From Glycomyces artemisiae (GTDB lineage Bacteria > Actinomycetota > Actinomycetes > Mycobacteriales > Micromonosporaceae): 64,000 nt of DNA. Below, in pieces: positions 1 through 9,100 of this stretch. Location of the stretch: the NCBI RefSeq assembly GCF_003002955.1, contig NZ_PVTJ01000001.1, positions 310,001 through 374,000 on the forward strand. Direction: 5' to 3'. Made by a program: the position numbers and the translations under genes. Each line of letters starts with the position of its first letter. Position 1 is the first letter of the stretch. The notes under the pieces are model-generated. The model ran no database searches. It was not told the DNA's origin and worked only from the letters and a program-made list of their open reading frames with translations.

Positions 1-118
1 TGAGCAGACCGGTGTAGCCGAACTGGAGGTTCAGGCCGATCGCGCCGAGCGCGTACACCAGCATCGTCGGACCGATGGCCTGCGTGAGCGCCTGGCTGAA
101 TACGAATTGCCAATCCAT
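1..118 (-). CDS. livM: Branched-chain amino acid ABC transporter permease LivM (N-terminal fragment)
   Basis: Only the first 39 codons lie in the window; the rest runs off the left edge. The product begins MDWQFVFSQALTQAIGPTML and continues into a hydrophobic stretch ending in LNLQFGYTGLL. The N(L)QFGYTGLL signature is typical of LivM-type inner-membrane permeases that import leucine, isoleucine and valine. The ATG is preceded by a purine-rich GGGGG stretch. It starts 11 bases after the stop of the livH-like gene, so the two are almost certainly co-transcribed. ATPase and binding-protein genes would be expected outside the window. The family call rests on a short fragment plus context. Confidence 0.75.
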   Translation of the reverse strand, partial: MDWQFVFSQALTQAIGPTMLVYALGAIGLNLQFGYTGLL

Positions 119-129
119 CGCGGGGCCCC

Positions 130-1530
130 CTAACCGATTCGCTCGCGGCGGCCCAGGATGCCCTGGGGACGGGTGAGCATGATGATGATGAGGACGGCCA
201 GCGCGCCGACGTACTTGAGCTCGGGCGCCACCACGAGGGTCGACATCTGCACGAACACGCCGATGAGCATCGCGCCGACGAACGCGCCGAACGCGGTGCC
301 GAGCCCGCCGAGGACCACGGCCGCGAACACGAGCAGCAGCAGGTGCTGGCCCATGTCGAACTTGACGCCGTCGCTGATCGACAGGAACACGCCCGACATG
401 GCGGCGAGCGCGCCGCCGATCGTCCACACCAGGCGCACGACCTTGTTCACGTCGATGCCGGTGGACGCGGCGAGCGACGGGTTGTCCGCGACCGCGCGGG
501 TCGCCTTGCCGAGTCTGGTGAACACCAGCGCCAGCCCGACGGCGACGCAGACCGCGAGCGCGATCAGGCCGGTGACGACCTCCTTGGGGGAGATGACGAG
601 CCAGCCGAAGTCCCACGGAGGCTGGCCCACGTACTCGGTGTAGCGCTGGCGCTCGCCGCCGACGAAGAACAGCGTCGCGAAGCGGATGAGCAGGGCCACG
701 CCGATCGAGATGATCATCATCGAGACCAGGCCGGTCCCTCTGCGCCGCAGCGGGGACCACAAGCCCCAGTCCTGCGCCCAGCCGAACGCGGCGCCCAGGA
801 CGACCGCCGCGATGGCGGCGATCCACACGGGCAGGCCGAACGTGACGTTGAACAGCAGCGCCATGACGCCGCCGAAGGTGACCAGGTCGCCGTGGGCGAA
901 GTTGGTGAGGCCCGTCGTGCCGAAGACCATCGAGAGGCCGACGGCGGCGAGGGCGATCATGAGGCCGAAGTGGAGGCCGGAGACCAGGAGGCTGATGGCG
1001 CGGGTCGCCCCGCCCTCGCCCTCGATCTCGCCGACCTCGTCGGCGGCGGCGTCGTCCGCGGCGGCGTCCTCGCTCTCGGAGGACTCCTCGCCGGGCTCGC
1101 CGCTCTCGTCCTCGGAGGAGGAGGGCGTCTCGCCGCCGCCGGGGCTCTCGCCCGGGGTGCAGCCGTCCACCTGGGTGTCGAGCGGGAACAGGGCGGTGCG
1201 GTCGCCGGTGACGTTGACTTCGAGCTGCGGTTTGCAGTTGCGTACGACGAGTCCTTCGGGCAGGGTGGACTCGTCCAGGGTGACGACGTAGTCGCCTTCC
1301 GCGTCGAGCGGTACGGCCCAGGTGCCGTCCGCCGCGGTGGTGACGGTGGCGATCTCCGCCCCCGACGCGTCGGACACGGTGATCGACACGCCCTCTACGG
1401 GCTGGTCCTGCTGGTCGTCGAGTGTGCCGTGGATGCCGTACGCGTCCTGTGCGGCGGCACTGCTGCTCACCCCCAGACACAGCGACAGGCCGGCCAGCGC
1501 AGCCGACAGCAGCAACAATGCTCGTCTCAA
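130..1530 (-). CDS. livH: LivH-type permease with secreted N-terminal Ig-like domain
   Basis: The C-terminal half (from about residue 180) is a LivH-family permease with about eight membrane segments and the family signature LTNFAHGDL; it would pair with LivM to import branched-chain amino acids. The N-terminal half is unusual. A signal-peptide-like segment (RRALLLLSAALAGLSLCLG) is followed by a roughly 90-residue beta domain resembling CarboxypepD_reg/CNA-B repeats (GVSITVSDASG, AADGTWAVPL) with two cysteines. A Ser/Glu/Asp-rich linker then leads into the first permease helix. The TTG at 1530 is chosen because a GAGGGGG ribosome site lies just upstream and the protein then begins directly with the signal peptide. 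An in-frame ATG at 1590 would add 20 residues. The frame is continuous, so this is a real fusion and not two genes. The domain identity is by resemblance only. Confidence 0.85.
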   Translation of the reverse strand: MRRALLLLSAALAGLSLCLGVSSSAAAQDAYGIHGTLDDQQDQPVEGVSITVSDASGAEIATVTTAADGTWAVPLDAEGDYVVTLDESTLPEGLVVRNCKPQLEVNVTGDRTALFPLDTQVDGCTPGESPGGGETPSSSEDESGEPGEESSESEDAAADDAAADEVGEIEGEGGATRAISLLVSGLHFGLMIALAAVGLSMVFGTTGLTNFAHGDLVTFGGVMALLFNVTFGLPVWIAAIAAVVLGAAFGWAQDWGLWSPLRRRGTGLVSMMIISIGVALLIRFATLFFVGGERQRYTEYVGQPPWDFGWLVISPKEVVTGLIALAVCVAVGLALVFTRLGKATRAVADNPSLAASTGIDVNKVVRLVWTIGGALAAMSGVFLSISDGVKFDMGQHLLLLVFAAVVLGGLGTAFGAFVGAMLIGVFVQMSTLVVAPELKYVGALAVLIIIMLTRPQGILGRRERIG

Positions 1531-1843
1531 TGGGCCCCCTCGGGAGGTTTCGGGCGTCGGAACCCGCCGGGTGCAATGTTCGAGAAACACCGAACGGCGG
1601 GAGTGAGTCGGATCTTAAAGAGACCTGTCTAACATCAGCACGTGTCGTTATAGAACCGTTGCAAATGTGGCGCGAATGTTACCGCCGCGTCGCCCGCGCC
1701 CCAGGGGCCGTGCCACACGGTCGTTTCGGTCTCGTTCGACACCAGTGAACACTTATTGCTCCCGTCGCCCGCACCCGCACCCCGCCCTCCGCAACCCTGG
1801 GGCCACCGCGCCGACACGGGGTGTGAGAGGATATTGCCCGCTC
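1531..1843. other. Intergenic region upstream of the liv operon and the tRNA
   Basis: About 310 bases separate the livH start from the tRNA gene. No convincing gene is seen. The stretch must hold the minus-strand promoter of the liv operon and the plus-strand promoter of the tRNA. A TTGCAA and a TATAAC lie on the minus strand near 1650-1675, but their spacing is too short for a standard promoter, so no promoter is called. Confidence 0.4.
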
Positions 1844-1917
1844 GGGGCAGTAGCTCAGCTGGTTAGAGCAGGGGACTCATAATCCCTGGGTCGCGGGTTC
1901 AAGTCCTGCCTGCCCTA
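1844..1917 (+). tRNA. tRNA with CAT anticodon (elongator Met or Ile2)
   Basis: This is a full 74-base cloverleaf. The acceptor stem GGGGCAG pairs with CTGCCCT (first pair G-T) and the discriminator base is A. The D arm reads GCTCAGCTGGTTAGAGC. The anticodon stem GGGGA/TCCCT encloses the loop CTCATAA, and the T arm contains GGTTCAAGTCC. The CCA end is not encoded. The anticodon CAT in an elongator-type body means either elongator methionine tRNA or the isoleucine tRNA whose C34 is converted to lysidine by TilS. The sequence alone does not settle which. It lacks the initiator features. Confidence 0.93.
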
Positions 1918-1923
1918 CGCAGA

Positions 1924-1945
1924 AGGCCCCGCTTCTGCGGGGCCT
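1924..1945 (+). terminator. Intrinsic terminator after the tRNA
   Basis: A nine-base-pair stem (AGGCCCCGC / GCGGGGCCT) with a TTCT loop is followed by TTTCGTCTTTC. It lies seven bases after the tRNA and can also end transcripts of the convergent SDR gene. Confidence 0.8.
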
Positions 1946-1984
1946 TTCGTCTTTCACTTTCCTTTGCGCACCAATGGAACTCGA

Positions 1985-2716
1985 TTACCAGGGGACCGTC
2001 GTGTCCTTGTGGTATTCCAATCCTTCCTGGAAGAAGCCGCCGTTGGGGCCGTCGTCGTCGATGAGGGCGAGGTCGATGGCGACCTTGGCGGAGACGGCGG
2101 GGTCGCGCCAGCCCTGGTTGTGGTTGAGGTCGGTCTTCGTGTAGCCGGGGGTCATGGCGTTGATCTTGACCGGGCCGTCCTTGAACTCCTTGGCATAGGA
2201 GATCGTGAGCATGTTGAGGGCCGACTTGGAGGCGCCGTAAGCCCCGCCCTGCATCTGGGCGAATTCGTGGTCGCCGGTCATGAAGGTCAGGGAGCCGACC
2301 TCGCTGGAGACGTTCACGATCCGCGGGGAGGCGGACTCGCGCAGCAGCGGGAGGAACGCGTTGGTCACCGCGACCACGCCGATCACGTTCGTCTCGAAGA
2401 CCTTCCGGGTGGTCGCCACGGTCAGCTCGCTGGTGTTCCAGCCGCCGTCGGCCAGAGCGACCGCCGCATTGTTCACGAGGATGTCGAGCTTGTCGACCTG
2501 CTTCACCGCGGCCGCGATCGAGTCCTCGTCCGTGACGTCGAGCTGGAGGAAGTCCGCCTCGACTCCCGCTTCGCGGAGCCGCTCGACGGCCTCCTGGCCC
2601 CGCTCCTCCGAACGGGCCCCCACCAGGACCTTGACGCCCTTCGCCCCCAGGCCCTTGGCGATCTCGTATCCGATTCCCTTGTTCGCGCCCGTGACGAGCG
2701 CCGTCTTCTTTGCCAT
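1985..2716 (-). CDS. Short-chain dehydrogenase/reductase (SDR)
   Basis: This 243-residue cytosolic oxidoreductase has a classical SDR layout. The N-terminal nucleotide-binding motif is TGANKGIG (about residues 9-16), the NNAA motif sits near residue 86, and the catalytic YGASK lies in the second half. The Asn-Lys-Gly form of the glycine motif resembles carbonyl-reductase-like SDRs that prefer NADPH; the substrate is unknown. The gene is transcribed divergently from an XRE/MmyB regulator about 100 bases away. That pairing is common in actinobacteria and suggests the regulator controls this SDR. The ATG at 2716 is the natural start. Confidence 0.9.
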   Translation of the reverse strand: MAKKTALVTGANKGIGYEIAKGLGAKGVKVLVGARSEERGQEAVERLREAGVEADFLQLDVTDEDSIAAAVKQVDKLDILVNNAAVALADGGWNTSELTVATTRKVFETNVIGVVAVTNAFLPLLRESASPRIVNVSSEVGSLTFMTGDHEFAQMQGGAYGASKSALNMLTISYAKEFKDGPVKINAMTPGYTKTDLNHNQGWRDPAVSAKVAIDLALIDDDGPNGGFFQEGLEYHKDTTVPW

Positions 2717-2767
2717 GCCATGAGCCTGCGCCGGTTTCCGGGACCTGCAAAGAGCACCGCTTATGGT

Positions 2768-2782
2768 GGTACATCCGGTACC
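2768..2782. promoter_or_regulatory. Inverted repeat, candidate operator between SDR and XRE/MmyB genes
   Basis: GGTAC-ATCCG-GTACC is a perfect five-base inverted repeat in the middle of the 101-base divergent gap. Its position suits an operator for the adjacent regulator, acting on both promoters. The function is inferred from position and symmetry. Confidence 0.45.
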
Positions 2783-2817
2783 TGGCTGCGGTCCGCGAAC
2801 CGGGGGAGGATGGACGC

Positions 2818-3657
2818 ATGGACCGCCAGCAGCTCGCCGACTTCCTCCGCACCCGCCGCGCCGCGATCACGCCCGAGGGCGTGGGACTGCCGAGCGGGCC
2901 GCGGCGGCGCACGCCCGGGCTCCGACGGCAGGAGGTCGCTCAGCTCGCGGAGATCTCCGTCGAGTACTACATCCGGCTCGAACAGGCTCGCGGTCCGAAG
3001 CCCTCCCGGCAGGTGCTCGGGGCGCTGGCCCGCGCGCTCGTGCTCGACCACGACGAGCGGGCGCACCTGTTCCACCTCGTCGACGAGCTGCCCGAGGCCG
3101 ACTCCAGCCGCGAGGTTCCGGCGGCGATCCGCAACCTCCTCGCCGGGCTCGACGACTTCCCCGCGTACGCCATGGACGCCTGCTACGACATGATCGCGTG
3201 GAACGAGAAGGCCGAGCACCTCATGGGCTACCTGTCGGCGCTGACCGACGCCCAGCGGAACATCCTGCGCACCAACTTCTCCGGCCCCGGCGTCGCCGAG
3301 CGGCTCGCCGACCCCTCGATTCGCCGGTTCCTCGGCGAGAGCGTCTCGGACCTGCGCGCCTCCTATGCCCGCAACCCCGGCGACCGCAAGCTCAAGGCCC
3401 TCGTGGAGGAGCTGCTGCGCACCAGCCCGGAGTTCGGGGAGCTGTGGGCCGATCACCGCGTGGCCGTGCGCCGGGCCCAGACCAAGCGGGTCGTCCACCC
3501 GGTCGTCGGGCCGCTGGAGTTCGACTGCCAGGCCCTCGACGTGCCCGGAACCGGGCTGCGGCTGGTCGTGTATGTGCCGCAACCGGACTCGGCGACGGCC
3601 GAGGCGTTCCGGAGATTGGCGCCCGTCACTTCGGAAACCCCCGCGCCGCCCGCGTAA
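2818..3657 (+). CDS. XRE-family regulator with MmyB-like ligand domain
   Basis: This is a 279-residue DNA-binding regulator. The N-terminus has the XRE helix-turn-helix (RRQEVAQLAEISVEYYIRLE, about residues 40-60). The rest matches the MmyB-like domain, a PAS-like fold known to bind fatty acids in some members (DMIAWNEKAEHLMGYLS; DHRVAVRR; GPLEFDCQALDVPG). The ATG at 2818 is preceded by GGGGAGGA at seven bases, which makes it preferable to any upstream in-frame codon. It is divergent from the SDR gene at 1985-2716, its probable target. Repressor or activator mode cannot be read from the sequence. Confidence 0.88.
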   Translation: MDRQQLADFLRTRRAAITPEGVGLPSGPRRRTPGLRRQEVAQLAEISVEYYIRLEQARGPKPSRQVLGALARALVLDHDERAHLFHLVDELPEADSSREVPAAIRNLLAGLDDFPAYAMDACYDMIAWNEKAEHLMGYLSALTDAQRNILRTNFSGPGVAERLADPSIRRFLGESVSDLRASYARNPGDRKLKALVEELLRTSPEFGELWADHRVAVRRAQTKRVVHPVVGPLEFDCQALDVPGTGLRLVVYVPQPDSATAEAFRRLAPVTSETPAPPA

Positions 3658-3845
3658 CCCGCCCGCGACGGACATCACGCCGGGTTTTCACCTCGGGGAC
3701 TTTTACTCGTGCGGCGAGTGTTATTACGCTTGGACTCGGAGGCGCACCGCCTCCCCGTCTTGACAGCGACCGGTACGGCAAGGAAGCAGCCGGTGACAGC
3801 CTCAGCGTTCTCACCCTCCTTCTCATCCCACCGGAGCTGCACACC

Positions 3846-5036
3846 ATGCGCATGCCTCTCTTCGCCATGTCGATCGGCGCGTTCGGCATCGGCACCGCCG
3901 AGTTCGCGATCATGGGCATCCTGCCCCAGGTCGCCGCCTCCCAGGACGTCTCGCTCGCCCAGGCCGGCCTCGCCGTCTCCGCGTACGCGGTCGGCGTCGT
4001 CCTCGGCGCGCCCCTGCTCACCGTCGCCACCACCCGCGTGCCCCGCAAGCCGCTGCTCATCGCCCTGATGCTGGCGTTCGCGGGCGCGAACGTCGCGACG
4101 GCGCTGGCCCCCGACTTCGCGTTCCTGCTCGGGTCCCGCTTCGTCGCGGGCCTGCCGCACGGCGCGTTCTTCGGGGCCGCCGCCGTGGTCGGCGCGAGCC
4201 TCGTGTCCTACGACCGCCGCGCCCGCGCGATCTCCGGCATCATGTCGGGCCTCACCGTCGCCACGATCGTCGGCGTCCCGGTGAGCGCCCTGGTCATCGG
4301 CCAGATCTCGTGGCGCTGGATCTTCGCGGCCGTCGCCGCGCTCGGCGTCGTCGCGGCCGCCGCGATCTGGGCGACGGTCCCGGACACCCGCGGGGTCATC
4401 GTGGCCACCAAGGCCTCCGACGAGATCCGCGCGATCCGCTCCAAGCGCGTCCTGCTCCCGCTCGTGACCGGCGCGGTCGGCTTCGGCGGCATGTTCGCCG
4501 CCTACACCTACCTGACGCCGATCCTCGAAGACGTCACCGGCATGAACGCCCTCGCCATCGCGATCACCCTCGCGGTCTTCGGCGTCGGCCTCACGCTCGG
4601 CAACGTCCTCGGCGGCCGGATCGCCGACGCCGCCCCGATCCAGGGCCTGTTCGGCGCGTTCGCGTCGATCGCGACCGTGCTCCTGGCGATGTACTTCTCC
4701 ATGAGCAACCCGGTCCTCGCGATCGCGGGGGTCCTGCTCATGGCGACGTCCTCGTCGCTGGTCGGCCCGATCATGCAGCGGCTGCTCCTCGACGGCGCCC
4801 ACTCGGCCCCGTCGCTGGCGTCCTCGCTGCACCACGCGGCCTTCAACCTCGCGAACGCGAACGGCGCCTGGCTCGGCGGCCTCGCGCTGTCGCTCGGCCT
4901 GAGCCTGACCGCGCCGATCCTCGTCGGCGTCGGCCTGGCCGTGGCGGGCCTGGTCCTGTCCTTCCCGCTGGCCCGCGCGCACGCCGAGGCGCAGGTCCCG
5001 GACATCGCGCCCGCGGAGCTGGTCACCGCCTCCTAA
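3846..5036 (+). CDS. MFS transporter, DHA1/AraJ-YdhP type
   Basis: This is a 396-residue major facilitator protein with about twelve membrane helices. The first helix carries the FGIGTAEFAIMGILPQVA signature typical of AraJ/YdhP-like drug and sugar effluxers. The loop between helices 2 and 3 is present, and the C-terminus has ASSLHHAAFNLANANGAWLG, also typical of this branch. It should export small molecules using the proton gradient; the substrate is unknown. The start at ATG 3846 begins directly with the first helix, and a GGAG lies about ten bases upstream. The upstream gap (3658-3845) shows no gene. Confidence 0.88.
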   Translation: MRMPLFAMSIGAFGIGTAEFAIMGILPQVAASQDVSLAQAGLAVSAYAVGVVLGAPLLTVATTRVPRKPLLIALMLAFAGANVATALAPDFAFLLGSRFVAGLPHGAFFGAAAVVGASLVSYDRRARAISGIMSGLTVATIVGVPVSALVIGQISWRWIFAAVAALGVVAAAAIWATVPDTRGVIVATKASDEIRAIRSKRVLLPLVTGAVGFGGMFAAYTYLTPILEDVTGMNALAIAITLAVFGVGLTLGNVLGGRIADAAPIQGLFGAFASIATVLLAMYFSMSNPVLAIAGVLLMATSSSLVGPIMQRLLLDGAHSAPSLASSLHHAAFNLANANGAWLGGLALSLGLSLTAPILVGVGLAVAGLVLSFPLARAHAEAQVPDIAPAELVTAS

Positions 5037-5048
5037 AACGGCACGACG

Positions 5049-5077
5049 AAGGCCCCCGGCACAGCGCCGGGGGCCTT
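5049..5077. terminator. Bidirectional intrinsic terminator
   Basis: AAGGCCCCCGGC and GCCGGGGGCCTT form a twelve-base-pair perfect stem around ACAGC. T or A runs on both sides allow it to serve both the MFS gene (plus) and the MDR gene (minus) that converge here. Confidence 0.85.
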
Positions 5078-5086
5078 TCGCGTCGC

Positions 5087-6067
5087 TCAAGGAATGAGCA
5101 CGACCTTGCCCGTGGTGCCCCGGTTCTCAAGGGCCCGATGGGCTTCGGCGGCCTCGGCGAGCTTGAACGTGTGCACGGCCGGGCGCAGCCGCCCGGCCGC
5201 GAGCTCGGCGAGCGAGCGCTCTTCGAGGGCCCGCACGCCGCCCATGCGCTGGATCATCTTCGGACCGAGCGCGCCGCTGACGGTGAGCCCGCGGCCCACG
5301 ATGTCCTCCACGTTCGCCTCGGTGGCCTTCCCCGCGGACCAGCCGAACACGATCATGCGGGCGCCGAACCCGAGCCGCTCGAACACGGCCCGCCCGACCT
5401 CGCCGCCGACGGAGTCGAAGAACAGCGTCGCCTCGCGGCCTTCGAGGGCCCGGTCCAGGACGTCGGTCCAGTCGGCGGCCCGGTAGTCGATCGCCGCGTC
5501 GGCGCCGTTGGCGGCGACCTGCCGGACCTTGTCGGCCCCGCCCGCCAGGCCGATCACGTACGCCCCGGCGTTCTTGGCGGCCTGCACCAGGAGCGTGCCG
5601 AGCCCGCCCGCGGCGGCGGGGACGATGACGACGTCGTTCGCGTGGACGGGCCCGACCGCTAGGACCAGCAGCGCGGTCCGGCCGGTTCCGATCATCGCGA
5701 CGGCCTCGCCGAAGTCCACGCCGTCGGGCAGCTCGTGCACCGACTCGACCTCGCGCACGGCCTTCTCCGCGTACCCCTGCGAGGCGGGGCCGAGGTGCGC
5801 CACGACCCGCTTGCCCAGCCACGCCTCGTCCACTCCTTTGCCGACGGCGTCGACGATCCCGGCGGCCTCGCGCCCGGGGATGAACGGCAGCTCCGGCAGC
5901 GGGAACGGCGTGCCCGACTTGCCGCTGCGGAAGCTCGTGTCGAGGACGTGGACGCCCGCGGCCCGGTTGTCGATGCGGACCTGGCCGGGGCCCGGCTCGG
6001 GGTCGGCGACCTCCTCGTACCGGAGCACCTCCGGGCCGCCGAACTCGTGGTGTCGGATCGCGTGCAT
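5087..6067 (-). CDS. Zinc-less MDR oxidoreductase, quinone reductase-like
   Basis: This is a 326-residue medium-chain dehydrogenase/reductase. It begins MHAIRHHEFGGPEVLRYEEV, the typical start of NADPH:quinone oxidoreductases. The Rossmann motif appears as VPAAAGGLGTLLVQAAKNAG around residues 142-161. The structural and catalytic zinc cysteines of alcohol dehydrogenases are absent, consistent with a QOR/zeta-crystallin-type enzyme that reduces quinones or enones with NADPH. The ATG at 6067 has GGAGGG seven bases upstream. An upstream ATG at 6127 would add a non-conserved extension and is rejected. The gene is convergent with the MFS gene. Confidence 0.9.
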   Translation of the reverse strand: MHAIRHHEFGGPEVLRYEEVADPEPGPGQVRIDNRAAGVHVLDTSFRSGKSGTPFPLPELPFIPGREAAGIVDAVGKGVDEAWLGKRVVAHLGPASQGYAEKAVREVESVHELPDGVDFGEAVAMIGTGRTALLVLAVGPVHANDVVIVPAAAGGLGTLLVQAAKNAGAYVIGLAGGADKVRQVAANGADAAIDYRAADWTDVLDRALEGREATLFFDSVGGEVGRAVFERLGFGARMIVFGWSAGKATEANVEDIVGRGLTVSGALGPKMIQRMGGVRALEERSLAELAAGRLRPAVHTFKLAEAAEAHRALENRGTTGKVVLIP

Positions 6068-6154
6068 GTCGTCGTTCCCTCCATGTCGATGGGTGTGCCG
6101 CAACAGTAGAGACGAGCCGACTGGCACCGCATCCGTCGACCGACTGGAGCCTCC

Positions 6155-9100
6155 TCACGCCTGGCGCGCGGGGTCGACGCCGAGCGCCTCGAACAGCTCC
6201 CGGGCCTCGACCGCGCACCGCGCGGCCTCGTACGACGCACCGGCGGCCTCGTAGGCGCGGGCGAGCGCCAGCAGGCTCCGGGCCTGGCGCAGCGGGTCGG
6301 GCATGGCCGCGAACACGTCGCACGCCTGGCGTCCCATCTTCACGGCCATGCGCAGGTTCCCGTCCGCGGTGTGCAGCTTGCACAGCACGCGGGCCTTGAC
6401 CGCGAGCGTCTCGGAGGTCTGGAACCGGTCGAGCCGAGCGACCCGGTCGAGCGCGTCGCGGGCCTGGTCGAGGCGGCCGGAGTCGACGTGCATCTCCGCG
6501 AGCCAGTACGTGTACACCAGGACGTGCCGCCAGCCGTTGGACTGCTCGACCAGTTCGAGCCCGTGGAGCACGGCGGCCTCGGCGCGCGGGAAGTCGCCGT
6601 CGGCGCGGTGGACCGCCGACTGCCGGAAGTACAGCCGCGCCCGGTAGTACTTCGACGGGTGGTCCCGCAGCAGCTCGGCGATCTCGCGGCACAGGTCCTC
6701 CGCGGCCGAGACCCGGCCCTGGTCGATGTACAGCTCCGACAGCGACAGCAGCGGGTACACCGAGGTCGGGCCCTCGGGGGAGGCCGCGTCGAGGTCCCGG
6801 GCCCTGAGCAGGAGCGTCTCGGCTTCGGCGAAGATCCCCATGCGCCGCAGCACGGTCCCCAGCGACGCGAGGACCTCCACGTGGACGTACCGCTTCCCGG
6901 ACCGCTCGGCCGCGCCGACGGCCTCGCGCAGGACCGACACGGCCTCCCGGTACCGGCCCAGGTGGGTCAGGGTGGTCCCGAGGTCGTTGCGGGCCTTGCC
7001 GGTCCGGTCCCCGTGCGGGGTGCGGCTGAGGTATTCGAGGGTCTTCTGCGCGAACGCGAGCGACTGGTGCAGCTCCCCGGACGCGTACGCGACGGCGTCG
7101 GCGAGCGCGTACGCGCGCACCGCGTCCATCGGGTCGTCGGACTTGACGCCGCTCTCGACGCCCCGCTCGGCGACGTGCGCGAGCTCGGGCAGCTCGTACC
7201 GCGACTCGGTGAGCGTGCGCCGGTCGGGGCCCTCCTCGCTGTACCCGGCGTCGGCGAACGCGATGAGCCGCGCGAGCAGCCGCGAGACCTTCGCGTGCCC
7301 GTTCCATTCGAGGAACGTCGCCACGATGTTGCGGTACTCCTCGACCGGCAGCCGCGCCGACCCGCGGCAGTACCACTCCACGACCTGTTCCCGGAGCCCT
7401 TGCAGCGCAGCCGGATCGAACACGGTCTCGGCCTTGCGGCGGGCGTATTCGCGCACGAGGTCGTGGAAGCGGTAGCGGCCGGGCCGGTACTCGTCGATGC
7501 GGTGGGCGGTGACCAGGCGCGCGAGGAGCCGCTCGGCCGCGGGCGGGTCCCACGACACGAGCGACATCGCCAGGCCCTTCGAGAAGTCCGCGCCGGGCAG
7601 GAACGCGAGGTTGAGGTACAGCAGCTCCTCCTCGGGGTCCAGGGCCTGGAACGACAGGTCGAACGCGGCCGCCACGGTGGTCGTCGGGTCGCCTTCGACG
7701 GCGAGGTGCGCGAGCCGGTCCCTCCCGGCGAGGGCCGTCGCGGTCTCGGCGAGCGTCAGGTGCTGAGCCGCGAGGTTGGTGCCGACGATCCGCAGCGCCA
7801 GCGGCAGCCCGTCGCACAGCTCCGCGATCCGGTCGGCCGCTTCGGGTTCGGCCGCAACGCGCTCGGCCCCGATGAGGCCCTCCATGAGCCGCACCGCGTC
7901 GGCGGTGCCGAGGGTCCCGACGGTCACCTGCCGCACGTCCCGCAGCGCCGCGAGGTCGGGCAGCCGGGACCGGCTGGTGACGACCGCGACGCACCCGTCG
8001 GTGGCCGGGAGCAGCGGCAGCACCTGCTGCGAGTTCCGGGCGTTGTCGAGGATCACGAGGGTCCTCGTGTCGGCCAGCCGCGAGCGCAGCAGCGCCGACG
8101 CTTCATCCACATCGGACGGAATGGATTCGGTGGGCACGCCGAGGGCCCGCAGGAACCCCGCGAGGACGTCCAGCGGCGTCAGCGGCGCCGTCCGGTCCCA
8201 CCCGCGCAGGTTCACGTACAGCTGCCCGTCGGGGAACCGCTCGCGCACCCGGTGCGCCCAGTGCAGCGCGAGCGTCGTCTTGCCGGAGCCGCCGATCCCG
8301 GACAGGACCGCGACGCGCGGGCCGGGCCCGGTGAGCGCGTCGAGGGCCGCGAGCTGGCCCGACCGCCCGGTGAAGTGGACGGCGTCGGCGGGCAGCTGCG
8401 CGGGCGCCGGGAGCGACCGCGACGACGCGGTCTTCGGTGCGGCCCTGAGCGACGCGTCGTCGCGGAGGATCGCCGTGTACAGGTCCTTGAGCCGCCGGCC
8501 GGGGTCGATGCCGAGCTCGTCGGCGAGCTGGCGCCGGATCGCGTCGTACGCGTCCAGCGCCTCGGCGGACCGGTCCTCCCGGTACAGCGCCGTCATGAGC
8601 AGCTCGGCCGCGTGCTGGCGGTACGGGTGCCGCTCCAGGACCCGCCGCAGGTCCGCGACCACGGGCGCGCCGGTCGCGAGCCGCAGCTCCAGCTCCGCGC
8701 GGGCCTCCTCGGCGGCGGCGCGCTCCTCGTCCCACCGCAGCGCCCCCGCTTCGATGAGCCGCCCGGTCAGGCCTGCCAGGGCCGGGCCCCGCCACAGGTC
8801 CAGGGCCTCGCGCAGGGACTCAAGGGCCGCTTCGGGTTCGGACGCGGCGACCTGCTCGCGCGCGATCCGCGCGGCCCGCTGGAACCGGAGCGAGTCGAGC
8901 TTCTCGGGGCCCACGCGCAGCCGGTAGCCGTCGCCGACGGTCTCCAGCTCGCTGGTCCCGGCCCGCAGCAGCAGGCCGCGCGCGGTGGCGACGGTGTTCT
9001 GGATCTGCCGCTTCGCCGTCGCGGGCGGGTCGTCGTCCCACACCGCGTCCACCAGGCGGTGCAAGGGGATCACGCTGCCGGGCTCCAGGAGGAGCACGGC

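Noticed and set aside
343..1632. Long plus-strand open frames opposite livH
   Set aside because: They mirror the real gene on the other strand. Their Arg/Gly/Asp-rich composition comes from GC-biased codon positions and no motif is seen.
1640..1680. Promoter of the liv operon with TTGCAA and TATAAC on the minus strand
   Set aside because: The spacing between the two hexamers is only a few bases, too short for a standard promoter.
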